Positions 32,816-44,300 of a stretch of DNA of 64,000 bases are shown piece after piece. The notes below the pieces were generated by a model. It saw only the letters and a list, made by a program, of their open reading frames with translations, had not been told where the DNA came from and did no database searches. The stretch is from Lunularia cruciata. Its lineage: Eukaryota > Streptophyta > Marchantiopsida > Lunulariales > Lunulariaceae. The first letter of the stretch is position 1; the number at the start of each line of letters is the position of its first letter. The position numbers were made by a program, and so were the translations under genes. The stretch is from contig OX419760.1 of assembly GCA_948567375.1 (NCBI GenBank), positions 18,662,001-18,726,000 on the forward strand. The letters run 5' to 3'.

Positions 32816-33371
32816 TATCATGACATTTATAGTACCAACCTAGTTTGCTTACACATTGGAGTGGTAGTGTTGGCAATTATAGTTATTTTGGTAGTTACCT
32901 GTGGACTACTTGTTGGGAATCAGATTGCTTATTAGGGTTATTGATAACATGGTGGGATCCATTGTCACTTGCAATGTTTGCATTATAGGATGTGTTGTCA
33001 ATGGTGTCATTAGGGCTAGAGACCTAGGTCAAGTAGAGGAGCATAATTTTGAAGTGCAGCTTTAGAGAGCTCACTTCTTTGATGTTGAGCCTTCAAGTTC
33101 TTAGCTATGGTGGATAGAGGCTGATGAGTATCACCTAAAGTCTCTTAGTTAGAGTTGGTGTGGCTTGATTGTAATCAATGTCCAATTGTTGGTAGATTGT
33201 GTTGAGTGAAGGATTGAATACATATATGATTTGAGAGTGATTCAAATGGAACAATGAATTGATTATTGTGACACTTTAGAATTCATGTATACATTTTGTA
33301 TGAGTTGTGCTTCTATAGTGTATGATGTTGACAGCAATGTATGTTGTGTAGTGATGTATATATGTATAACA
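32816..33371 (+). repeat. 3' LTR of MP-1
   Basis: About 556 bp, decayed, aligned with 10088-10627 in reverse. It starts TATCATGACA and ends TGTATAACA, and it includes the TTGTGGCAC-like terminal segment. Confidence 0.68.
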
Positions 33372-34075
33372 TGAAAGACATACTATATTTCATCTGATGG
33401 AACTCAATGAGCCAAGTGCACTCCTCAATGTCACCCATGTTCTCTTCTTTGAAGCGGTAAACATAATCTTTCATTCTTGGAGTCATGAAATTTGAAATGA
33501 GAAGGGAAATCAAAAGGAAATCTTTGGTGAGAAGTGAAATCAATCTAAAATGGCTGCATAGATTGCTATATCTACTTCATAGACCCTGCTACATGATGTG
33601 TAGACTAAACTTGCAAATTTCTCTAAACTCTATTGTGTAGACTACTTGAGTATGATAACATTTCTTGCAAACCATAATTGTGGTCTCCTATATGTGAAAA
33701 TGCACTCCTACTTTTCCCTAAACCCTCTTAAGCACTCTTAAGTGCTCTCCAACTTTAGCTTCTGAGATCTTAAAGTGAAATTTTGTTTAGGGCCAAAGAT
33801 CCTTTAGCCCTTCCTACTTCCTGTATAGGCAATCTTGAACCTTTGATTCCTCAATAAACCCTAAAACTCTCTTTTAAAAGTGAAATTTTGTTTAGGGCAA
33901 AGACCCTTTAGCCCTTCCTACTAAAAATTTTGCTCTCTCCTCTTTGCTTTCTAACTTATAGCCTCCTAAATCTCCATAAACAATTCTATGTATATAGCTT
34001 TCCATGCTAAGTTTTTCTCCTCTCTTCAAACTATTACAATAAATGGGTGGGTTTAGGGTGGATTTAGGGTAGGTT
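33372..34075. other. unassigned segment between MP-1 and ZG-3
   Basis: 704 bp that match none of the families here. They contain a 47-bp direct repeat (33772-33818 and 33877-33922) with AAATTTTGTTTAGGGC at its core. The segment ends with two TTTAGGG units (34052-34058, 34063-34069), the plant telomere-repeat unit. A 76-codon open stretch on the - strand (33313-33543) crosses its left edge and I recognise nothing in it. It is AT-rich and could be old LTR sequence. Confidence 0.45.
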
Positions 34076-35154
34076 AAGCAAGGAGATGGAGAGAAAGTGA
34101 GAGTCTATGTTGAAAGAGTAGAAAAGTTTGAGTCTAGATTTTGCACAGTGTTGAGGAAGGGTGGAGATGATGTACAGACTACTATGATTGGCATAGGAGC
34201 TATGCTCACCAAGAATTTTGTGGGAGGATTCAGACCACAAATTAGAATCAATGTGAGATATAAGAAAACTTCTTCCAAGGTTGAAGCTATCAAGATTGCA
34301 ATTTGTATGGAGGAGAGTTTGGAAGGGGATGAGAAAGATTTGGTGGTGAAGAAGGTTAAACATCCTCCTCAAGGCTACAAGTATGGTGGAATTTCTGATA
34401 CTTTGGTGGCAAGGTGGCACCACAAGTAGTAGTTGCTCTAGTTCTTGCACCTCCACCAAAAGATCCACTTCAAACCATCACAGAATAACTTGCAGATCTT
34501 AAGATCAATGTGGTGCAATTATGGGACAAGAGAGAGGTGGATCAGAATGTAGGGAGAGGGACTAGGAGTTATGGAAACTATCTATATAGAGGAGGCCAAC
34601 CAACTAACAATTTCAATAATAAAAAAATTTTTGGTTGTGGAGGAAGAGGCCATATCCAAAGGAATTGCCCAAATTCCATTCACCATGGAAGAAGAAGTTA
34701 TGAGGGAGCCAATAGAGGGAAAGAGGGAGGTAGTGAAACCCAAGTGGCTCCTAATCCAAAAAAAGGTAAGGGGATAGCATCTATAGATATGGTTGAGAGC
34801 AAGTATGAGAAGGGAGAGTGCTCAAACTCCAAGAGTCTTAATTTGGAGCTTTTGCACAAGAGGAGAAGAGAGCTCATTTGCAAAGGATGTGCACTCTTCT
34901 CAAGGATTTACTCCTAGTAAGGATACTCTTATGTCTATTAGGAGCACTTGCACCTCAACACCATCAACAACAAAGACTCCAAGAAAGAAGTTAGGGATGG
35001 AGGACTTCTTGATATCAAAGTAACAATGGAACTACAATGTCTTGGAGGATTTTGGTAGTCACAAGGCTAACATCATAGTGGGCCAACTGATTGCTTTGAA
35101 TCCTACTTTGAGAAAGGAGCTTGGAGGTGGCTTAAGTTCTACAAGGAGCAAGAG
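34076..35154 (+). pseudogene. ZG-3: gag fragment of an old ZG element
   Basis: It matches residues 98-456 of the ZG-1 polyprotein on the + strand. The zinc knuckle region reads FGCGGRGHIQRNC at 34630-34670, with Phe where the first Cys should be. Open stretches are 34097-34429, 34510-34917 and 34793-35023, separated by frameshifts and stops. The left edge at 34076 is abrupt and lacks the first 97 residues, and the right edge is the MP-3 insertion. It is an older relative of ZG-1 and ZG-2. Confidence 0.88.
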
Positions 35155-36001
35155 TGTCATGCTTATATACATCACTACACAACATACATCGCTGTCAACA
35201 TCATACACAATAGAAGCACAACTCACACATAAGTCATACATAGACTCTAAAGTGCCACAATAATCAGATTGTTTACCACTCTCAACTCAACTCAACTCAA
35301 CTCAGATCAATACTTGATTTGTCACTCTATAAAATGCAAAAAAATGGGCACTGATTACAGTCAAGCCACACCCACTCAAGCATAGAGAGTCCATGTGATG
35401 CTCGCTGGCCTCTATCCACCATAGCTAGGAACTCAAAGGCTCAACATCAGAGAAGTGAGCTCTCTGGAGTAGCACTTTGAAATTATACCCCCTAGACTCG
35501 AGCTAGGTCTGAACCCTAATGGTCTTGCTGATGGCACACTTGACAATGCAAATGGTGCAGAGTGACGGTGGGCCCTACCGTGAAGTCAGGACCCCAAACA
35601 CAAAATCTGACCGTCAAAAAGTAATCTTTGAGAAACTGCTGAAATAACTCTAACTACTATCACTGCAACTCCAGTGTCCGAGCAATCTAGATGTGACACT
35701 ACAAATGGTGTGATAGTTGTCATGCGTATATACATCGCTACACAATAGACATTGCTATCAATATCATACACTGTAGAAGCACAACTCACACATAAGTCAT
35801 ACATAGACTCTAAAGTGCCACAATTGCTCCCCTAGCTGGCGGTTAGGTCCCTCTAATTCCAGATAGCCATCTACTCTAAGTATATGGTATACCCTATAAT
35901 GGGCAAAGATTAGGGGGCCGGGTGCTATGGAGCCCCATCATTAGTTGCATGTCTACAATCTATACTATATAAAGAATGAACTAGCTATAGGTCAAGAACA
36001 T
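35155..36001 (-). mobile_element. MP-3: 3' end of an MP element
   Basis: Its LTR (35155-35715, 561 bp, + strand TGTCATGCTT...GGTGTGATA) and the adjoining subterminal repeat (35718-35823) match MP-2. The 3' untranslated region follows to 36001, where LC-3 cuts it. The rest of the element lies beyond LC-3, outside the window. It inserted into ZG-3 after AAGAG (35150-35154). Confidence 0.85.
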
Positions 36002-39000
36002 TGTGACAACCCGGCAAATATCACTTTTGCAATAATCATGTAAGTAAAGTTCGTTCCCGTAGAGATACGAGTCAGAAATGTCTAAATACAAAGCAAAGTA
36101 ACAATTATAGTTCTTCTTGGTTGCGTCTTTAATCTCTTAGGTAAAAACCACACCCAAAAGAGAGTAACAAGCATTGATTCTTAGTCTTGTCACAAATTAG
36201 CACTCCATAATCACAACTCCATCAAATCTTTCCAAACAATCTTGATTGTGATGATTCAAGCTCTCCCAAAAATGACACTTCAATGCAAAACGACTTTGCC
36301 TCAGAATTGTGTTCTACCCCTCTAGTGAAGGCACAACTTCCTTGATTGAAATTGCTTGACATCAACTTTGCATTGCACTCACAAATGCAGAATACTACAA
36401 CACTACAATTCCTCTCAGATCTGTCAAGGCTTTGCTCCGATTGCACTTCACTCAAGATCAAACACACAAAATGAAGATCAAGGCTATGGAATCCAACATC
36501 CAACAAGCACACTGACTTGCACTTTGAATTTCTCCAAACACTCACAAACACAATTGCAAAGCTGATACTCGGAATCAAGCTCAAGCGATGAGCACTACTT
36601 CACAACACTTTGCTTTATCTATTCTCAGAAATAATGAGCACTGAACAACATCTAACTGCAAATGCCACTCTTAAATAGTGAAGCAATCAACAATTCTAAC
36701 AAAAATACCATTCTACAACAGCTCTTCTAACCTGCAGATCCAAAATGACAATGCACCTCTTCATATCTACCTCTTCAAATCTCAAATTTGTTTCTAATCT
36801 GATCCGATATCTACTTCATCATCAACTTTCAAACCCAAACCCAAAGTACCTTTGCTCACTACTACTCTATCTTTGGGTCTCATAACTCCTTACTCTTCTA
36901 TCAATTCTACTACTTCTTCACTCTTATCTACAATTGAGGTCTTGGGTAACCTTTCTACTACATTATCTTCCAACCTACTCTTCTCTAAAGTGTCAAATGT
37001 CAAATCCAAAGACTTCTGCAACTTTGGGTCTTTGTACTTCTTCTACCTCACTACAAAGTTTAGCTAACTGTGTCCTAATCAGGTCTAGTCTGAGACACAC
37101 ATTGTCTCCCACCTCTAGCATCTTCCTATCTACACGATCTTGCAGCTAGATTATTAGATTATTCAACTCGGTGTCCTTTGCCTTCCTCTTACGCGTTTCC
37201 TGCACTAGCAACTTTAACTCGTGCAGCCTTGCTTCTTTGAGTTTACACTCCACCTCCGTACTCAGCATGGCCTTAATTTTGTTAACGACACCTTCTACTT
37301 CACTAGTTTCTTCCATCATCGTACACTTTTCCTTCTTCCTCTCTTCTTCCAATTCACTACAATACATCTGAAGTTCATCTTCAAACTCAGCTTTCAATGC
37401 TTCCTTCTCCTTTCGATGTACAACAAGTTGTTTCTCGGCCTCACGCACCAACCCTCTCAAACAATCTTCTTCTCTACTACGCTTTGTCAACTCTTGTTGC
37501 CAGGCCTGATCTTTCTCCGCTGCGCTCTTCTTAAGGCTCTCCAATCTTGCTCCATCACTGCAGCAATTGCCTTGGAGTGTATTAATTTGACACGCACCGC
37601 TGCAAGTTCTCCCTTCAATCCTGCAATCATCGCAGTCATCTCCTTCACTTCCTCACGACTCTTAACTAGCTCTTCCCTTGTCACCTCAAAGTGCTTACTC
37701 CAAAGAACCTCCTTAACCCAAAGTTCTTTGACTTCCATCTCCACTCTTATCAGCTTACTTTGCAACAATGAAGTTTCGGCACTCTAGGCTTTTACCACCG
37801 CTAATTCATCGGGTATGTCAAGCTTGGCACTTATCATCTCCAACTTCTTCTCCTGCAACATCACCAACAACGGGCATACTACTCTAGACAAATAGTCCAC
37901 TCCTTTGCTCCTTGCATCCTCGGCTTGGACTTTGGGTTCCGACTCTTCTATACTTGATACCTTGCTCCAAAGTCAACATTTTTGCACCTTCAAGGTTTTC
38001 TCCTTAGAACTTTCTCCCTCCTTCTGAGTAAGGTTATTGGGCCCCACTGCCAATACACTCATGATCTTCTCACGCTTGGCAGCTTGAGGTTGTGCTTTGA
38101 CTTCTTCTTCTTTCTTACTGCACTGTTCCAACATAGAAACCTCGGGGCTTAGCTTTCCGACATCTTCCATCGGCTGTACCACTTGCTGAACTTCCACCTT
38201 GCCTTCGCTGCCACTACTTGATTCTTTGCTTTGTAGCGTAAACTCCTCTTCTTTGCTTGACACTCCTCCCTTTGATCCGGTTTCTCCTTCTGATTCTTCT
38301 TCCTCCTCCTGAATGACTTCCTTCGACTTCACCATCACCGCCATCGGGTTAAGCCTTGGAACTTTTTGGGGTTGTACAATCAAAACCCAACTCTTAGGCT
38401 TGGTCCTCTTCCTCGCCCTTGGAAGGTCAATTGCTATGATCTTTCCTCTCCCACTCTCTTTATAGTACCTATCTCCTTCTCTCACTCTCTCCTATCGCTC
38501 ATCTGCATCGGCTTCCTTGCACAAATTTGGATGAAAGTGTGACCTCATTTGATTTTGCTCTTCCAAAGTCAGTAAGCTCAGCCCAAAATTAAAATGCGCT
38601 GCAAATGGCACAAAATAGTGTGGTGGCATATCCATTCTACACCCGGAAATCATCTGCCCCACTCTTGGATGTAGGCACTTTGCCCAATCTACTGCCTCTC
38701 CCGCAAACATTTGGTAAAAGAACACCTCCTGTTGCATAGTAACAAAGGTGGTTTGCTCTGGCTTGAACATGGCCATCATCACACTTACAATTCCTCTCCA
38801 CTCAGGATCTCTATAGCTATCCACCTTATACCCATTCTTTGTGTGGGGTCGATTGAACGACTTCATAACTTTGGTAGTTTCTTCTGAAGCATCACACTTC
38901 CGATAGAAGGTGGTACCTCCTACCTCTCTGGCTTCCCTTCCCAACACTACTCTCCAATCCACCTCCAACCATCAAGTGGGATTCTCTCTCTTCCCCTCAT

Positions 39001-39787
39001 GCTTCGGTCCATCCTTGCAATTGCTAGCTGCAATTTCTACCATGAAACCTAGAAAACTAAAATTCCAGTTCCAGGCCAGGAAAGTGATATGAAGTCTTGT
39101 CAAGACTTTGATCGGCGCTATTACCTCTAATCAATGAATTGCAAGCCCTCTCACCGCACTCTGCTTGCTCACTTTTGGTGCCATTGTGTGCTTCCTCACT
39201 TTTCTCTTGTGAAAGATCGTCCCCAAAATCCTAACCCACTCCTCTTCCTATGGATTTGCATTACTTTGGGTCGACTCTGAATAGGCACCGGGTAGTGACT
39301 AGACATGGCTCCTTCTTCTTGCGCACCTTGTAATTTTATAGTCTTGCGCCAATCAGTCACTCTTCAGTCACTACTCCTCTCAAATTTCTGATTCGGTGAA
39401 GTTGTTGCTTGTCACTATCAATAAGTTCTTGATCCCAAGGTCATTACTTTCTTCTCCCATACTTTCTTGATTATGCCAACTCCAAAGAAGTTTGTGACAG
39501 GTTCTTTGGATCCGCTCGCGCCACCTGATATGAAGTCTCTCTCTCTCTCCATCTTTGTCTTTGGCTTCTTCTTCACATCTTGACCCAAAGTCGACTTTGG
39601 GTTCATGCTGACAGGGCCAGTCCGAGTACTTTGCCTTATGACCCGAGGCCACGTTACCTCGGGTTTTATCCCGAAGACTCTTTTCTTCACCTTCTTTGGT
39701 CATACAAGCACAATCCAACTTCTCTATACACTTCTTCTTCTCCATTTCAAAAAGAAACAAAAAATGTGGGTGCCACATACCCCCTTC
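36002..39787 (-). repeat. 3' LTR of LC-3 (3786 bp)
   Basis: It begins TGTGACAACCCGG and ends GTGCCACA on the + strand. The polypurine tract abuts its right end (39788-39800). The perfect target duplication of the LC-2 solo LTR confirms the same two termini. The LTR carries the coiled-coil ORF described below. Confidence 0.87.
36790..39190 (-). pseudogene. LTR-encoded protein of LC-3 (N-terminal domain plus coiled coil)
   Basis: Successive open stretches on the - strand are 38492-38968, 37973-38485, 37487-37768 and 37146-37544. They form one ORF with a few stops and one frameshift, about 750-800 codons if continuous. The N-terminal part holds LAWNWNFSF, LGREAREVGGTTFYRKC, a MFKPEQTTFVTMQQEVFF block and PPHYFVPFAAHFNFG; these recur in LC-4 and I do not recognise them. 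A Ser/Glu/Lys-rich linker follows. A long heptad coiled coil ends the protein, including EARLHELKLLVQETRKRKAK. The coding strand is the same as gag-pol. Several copies with conserved blocks suggest past selection on the protein. Confidence 0.68.
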
Positions 39788-39800
39788 CTCAAATGTGAGC
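39788..39800 (-). other. polypurine tract of LC-3
   Basis: GAGGAAGGGGGTA on the - strand touches the 3' LTR. It overlaps the stop codon of pol, which ends ...GDAHI then TGA. LC-4 has the same arrangement at 57751-57763. Confidence 0.85.
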
Positions 39801-40625
39801 GTCCCCACGAACATAGACTTTGGGTGTCTTAGAAACTTTTGAGTCTATGGTCCAATATCTCCAAACTCTCCACCCATTTACTCAAATGGCAAAAGGATTG
39901 CCTTCCAGGTCTACAAGTTGAATGGACCCATTTTCATAAAGATGAAGAACTCGAGAAGGCCCCATCTATCTCAAATGCAACTTGCCTGGAAAAAATATTC
40001 GGCAATTGTTGTATAACAAAACCAAATCTCCTTTGTGCAAAGCCATAGGCTTGATATGCTTATCGTGTCTGACTTTCCTTTGCACTTGTACCTCCTTTGT
40101 TGTTTGCATTGCATCGTCTCTTTTCTCTTCTAACCACATTAGTTGATGGATCCAAAGATCTTGGCTTTCTTCCTCCGACATTCGTTCTTCACAAAGAATC
40201 CGATATGTCAGTACTTCAAATTCAATTGGTAGTATGGGATGCAAGCCATATATCAAGAAGTATGGAGTTTTTTTGGTTGTAATCTTTTTTGTCATTCGAT
40301 ATGCCCACAACACGGCTGGTAATTTTGTATCCCAATCATAGGCATAATTGACAGTCACCTTATTCAAAATTTTGCAAAGTAACCCATTTGCCTTTTCCGT
40401 TAAGCCATTTGCTTTTGGGTTATAAGGAGTCGTCTTCCGATGCTTAATCCAAAAGTACTTGGTTAACGCCTCCATTATAGAGTTCAAAAAATATGTCCCT
40501 TGGTCACTGACCAATACCAAAGGATACCCATATCAGGAGATGATGTTTTGAAAGAAAAATTCCGCCACAGTTTTGGCATCATCTCTACGAGTTGCTTGAG
40601 CTTCGACCATCTTGGTAGCATAGTC
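39800..40625 (-). pseudogene. integrase of LC-3, C-terminal part
   Basis: An open stretch (39966-40520) holds VSDQGTYFLNS with the second catalytic Asp and NGLTEKANG with the Glu. It continues through the LHKGDLVLLYNN barrel region. A stop (TGA for Arg in LC-4) precedes it near 40530. The frame joins the part at 48440 across ZG-2, where LC-4 reads YILVCTDYATKMVEA without interruption. Confidence 0.9.
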
Positions 40626-41317
40626 TGTGAGCCGGCCTGTCTCTCACTTAGGATGAACCTCTGATGGCTATTATGGTAGCGCACCATGGACTAAGAAGGC
40701 AAGGAACCCCAACTCCATCATACTCCTCCAAGGCTAACACTCCAAGACTCAAGACATTGCTCACTAGAGAACTCAATGAGAGAGAGATAGTTGCAAATGA
40801 AAGGATGATGAGTACCTCCTCACTCCTTGTTTATATACTTGTGAAATAGTTACGTACCAAAGTTACTAATTACCGTAGTAACTCAAGTTACTAGACTAAA
40901 AGTCAAGTAAAGTCAAAAAGTAGAAAGGAATATCCATTCACATGGGCATATTCCCCTAAGCATGTGGTCTTATCTTGACCCAACCACTAAAGCAAGGATT
41001 CCTTCACATGGGCTATCCTTGGACTAAAGAAGAATCCAAAACAAAAAGGCTTGCGGGCCCAAGAGTTCTCAACTCTTTCCCCAAAGCCAAACACCTAGGA
41101 ATAATACCAAGTCAACACACTAAAATCCAAAATAGTGGTGCTCATCTTTTCTACTTCCTCTAAAGTAAGGTCCCATCTATCTTAGCTATGACTAACTTTA
41201 GCTAACCATGACTAATATAGAACCATCCTTTATCTCTATATAAATAATATCTCTTAAGTACTTGTAATACCAAGCTAAATATCACAATACCACACACATG
41301 CACAAATGGGTGTTACA
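40626..41317 (-). repeat. 3' LTR of ZG-2
   Basis: 692 bp. Compared with 47761-48439 it has a 13-bp insertion (40958-40970, AAGCATGTGGTCT) and T for C near 40650. The polypurine tract follows at 41318-41326. Confidence 0.96.
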
Positions 41318-41365
41318 TTTACCCCCGGACTAAGTTTTCACTTTGTCCTCAAAGTGAAGGTCTCT

Positions 41366-44300
41366 CTACCTTCTATGGTACATCTTCAACTTATCATGGT
41401 TAATCCTATCAAAGTGTCTTCCTCCCAACTCCTTGAGATCATAAGTGTAATTTCCCCACACCTTCTCTACTATGAAAGGTCCAAAGTACTTAGGCAAAAA
41501 CTTCTTTTGTACTCTCTTGAATCGAATGGAATCAAACAACATTACCCAATCACCTTCTTTGAAAGGCTCCACCTTCTTCTTGCCTTGCCTCTTGTCATAG
41601 CTCTCCTTTTGTTTCCTTTGGGCTTGCTCCACTCGAACCATAGCAACTGCTCTTGCCTCTTCCAACTCCATGAGTTGATCCTTCCTTGACTTCTCTGCAT
41701 CACTTCCTTGTGCTTTCTTCAATCTCCTATGAATGCTTTGGAAGGTAGGAAGATCAAAGTGAATAGGTAAGGTAGACTCAATACCATACACCAATTGGAA
41801 TGGAGAATATCCAGTGGAAGTCTTCATGGTTGTCCTATACTCCCACAAAACTGCATGAATCCTCTTGTCCCAATGATGTTTAGCCCCCTCCATTTCTGCA
41901 TCTTTGGCCAACATCATGCACAAGGTTTGATTGGTTCTCTCTGCCAAGCCATTGGAATTTGGCTTATAGGATGTAGTTACTCTATGTGTGATAGAGAAAT
42001 GTCATAGCATGGCTGTAGTAATGCTTCCTGTAAACTCTCCTCCTCTATCAGAAACCAACTCCAAAGGGCATCCAAACCTAGTGATAATGCGTTCATAAAG
42101 AAATCTACCCACTTCATCTTCATTCTTGTCCCTCAATGGTCTAGCCTCAACCCACTTGGTAAGGTAATCAGTAACTACCACAATGTACCGATTGTTCCTT
42201 GGGGTTCTATTGAGAGGTCCCACAAAATCAATTCCCCACTTCTCAAAAGGTCCTAGCAATGGAATTGATCTAAGTGGTGGAGTGGATGTAGACTTTCTAG
42301 CAAAAGCTTGACAAACATGACAAGTTTTGCAATAATCAAGACAATCCTTGAAGATCCCTCTCCAATGGTAACCTGCATCTAGAATCTTGAAAACAGTCAC
42401 CTTTCCTGCAAAGTGTCCTCCACATACTAAACCTTCATGAAACTCCTTTATGAGTAGGATAGACTCTTCCTTACCCACTGCTCTTCGAAGTAGACCATCT
42501 GCTTCTTGGTGAAAAAGAATATCCTCCACCATTGTGTAAGGTCTAGATCTTGCTGCAAGGGCCTTCCTCTCCCTAGCATGCATCCCTTCTGGATAGTTAC
42601 CTCTTGTCACAAAATCCACAATCTCCTTGTACTCCATTGGAATCTCTTGAGTGACTGAGATTGTCATGAGCTCCTCATCCGGGAAGGAATCATCTACTGG
42701 CTCATCTCCATCATGATCATAGGCTCTAGATAACAAATCAGCATTTGCATGTTTCTTTCCTGGCCTATCCTCAATTGTGTAGTCATACTCAGACAAGAGT
42801 ATCATCCACCTTGCTAGTCTCCCTTCAACATTAGGCTTGTTGAAGATGTACTTCAAAGCCTTGTGATCCGTGACAATTGTGGCTTTCCCTCCAATCAAGT
42901 AGTGTCTAAACTTCTTGAGACCAAAGATCACTGCCAACCCTTCTCTCTCTGTGACAGAGTAGTTCTTCTCTGCTGAAACCATCTGCCTACTAGCATAAGC
43001 TATTGGATGATCATGCCCATCTTGGTCTAATTGACTAAGAGTGCATCCTATAGCTACATTAGAAGCATCAGTGTAGAGGATGAAAGGCTTACTCCAATCA
43101 GGTTTAGCAAGAATTGGAGCTACAACAAGGGATTGCTTGAGCTCCTCAAAAGCTTTGAGAGCCTCCTTGTCTTCCAAAATCACCATGTAATCTACACCCT
43201 TCTTCATGTAGATGGTCAATGCATAAGCCTTGTTGGAAAATGAGAAGATGAACCTCCTGTAGTACCCAACCATTCCCAAGAATTGGCGTAACTTTGTCAA
43301 GCTTGAAGGGAATGGAAGGTCTGAGATTTTCCTCACCTTCTCAGGATCAACTGCTATTCCATCCTTGGAGATGATGTGCCCCAAAAGTAGACCTTCTTCA
43401 CATCCAAAAATGCACTTCTCTGGGTTGAGTGATGCATTTGCCTCATCCAAGCATTGCAAGACTTTGATTAGGTGCTCAAAGTGCTCCTCCTTGCTCCCAT
43501 AGACACAAAAGTCATCAATGAAATCTCTCACAAATTTCCCAATGAAAGGTTCAAATACCTTGTTCATGAACCGTTGGAATGTGGCTGGAGCATTGCAAAG
43601 CCCAAAAGGCATGACCTTGAAAGCGTAAGTTCCCCAAGGTGTGGTGAATGTGGTGAGTTGTTGATGCTCTGGTGCAATCTTGATTTGGTTATATCCACTA
43701 TAACCATCTCCAAAACTGTACCTCTCATGACCTGCAACCTCCTCCAAGATCTCATCAATGAATGGCAATGGGTAGTAGTCCTTCTTTGTAACAGCATTGA
43801 GCTTCTTGTAATCCACACATACCCGAAGCTTGCCATTCTTTTTCTTCACAATGACAATTGGAGACACCCATTCTGAATTCTCCACCTCAAAGATAAATCC
43901 AGCCTCCTTGAGCTTATCAATCTCATCCTTCACAACCAAAGATATTGGTGGGCTAATGCGACGTTGCTTTTGGCGGATTGGTCTTGCATGTGACTCCACC
44001 TCTATCTTGTGCTCCTCCAAGGTGACTTCCTTCAAATCCTTGTAACTAAAAGCAAACACATGGATGAACTTGCGGAAAATCTCCTCAAATCTCACCTTCT
44101 CCTCCTTGGTAACATTTGGGCCATACTTGAGGGTAGATAACCTTCTCTCTACCTCCTCAAGTGTCAATGGTGATTTATCTGGGTCCTTCAAAACCTCTGG
44201 CTTAGGTGCAAAATCCATAGCACACAAAGGATACACATCTGAATCAGATTCAGATTCATCCTCCTCCGTGAAAGTCTCCTCTTCCATGCTTGTGTCCACA

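Larger units (their letters stand above)
28149..33371 (+). mobile_element. MP-1, right part
   Basis: This is the second half of the old MP-1 element. It resumes at methyltransferase motif II and runs through the linker, RT, RNase H, integrase, PHD finger, subterminal repeat (32708-32813) and 3' LTR (32816-33371). Its sequence agrees with MP-2 in domain order but has diverged strongly. This makes it an independent witness of the family architecture. Confidence 0.88.

Noticed and set aside
36756-36765. Short purine run (GAAGAGG on the - strand) as polypurine tract of a 750-bp LC LTR
   Set aside because: The solo LTR LC-2, with a perfect 5-bp duplication, ends at GTACCACA and so includes the ORF. 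The strong tract GGGGGTA lies at the far end.
37221-37787. 188-codon + strand ORF in the LC-3 LTR
   Set aside because: It lies opposite the coiled-coil ORF. Its Leu/Ser/Phe-rich sequence is what the antisense of a Glu/Lys-rich frame gives.
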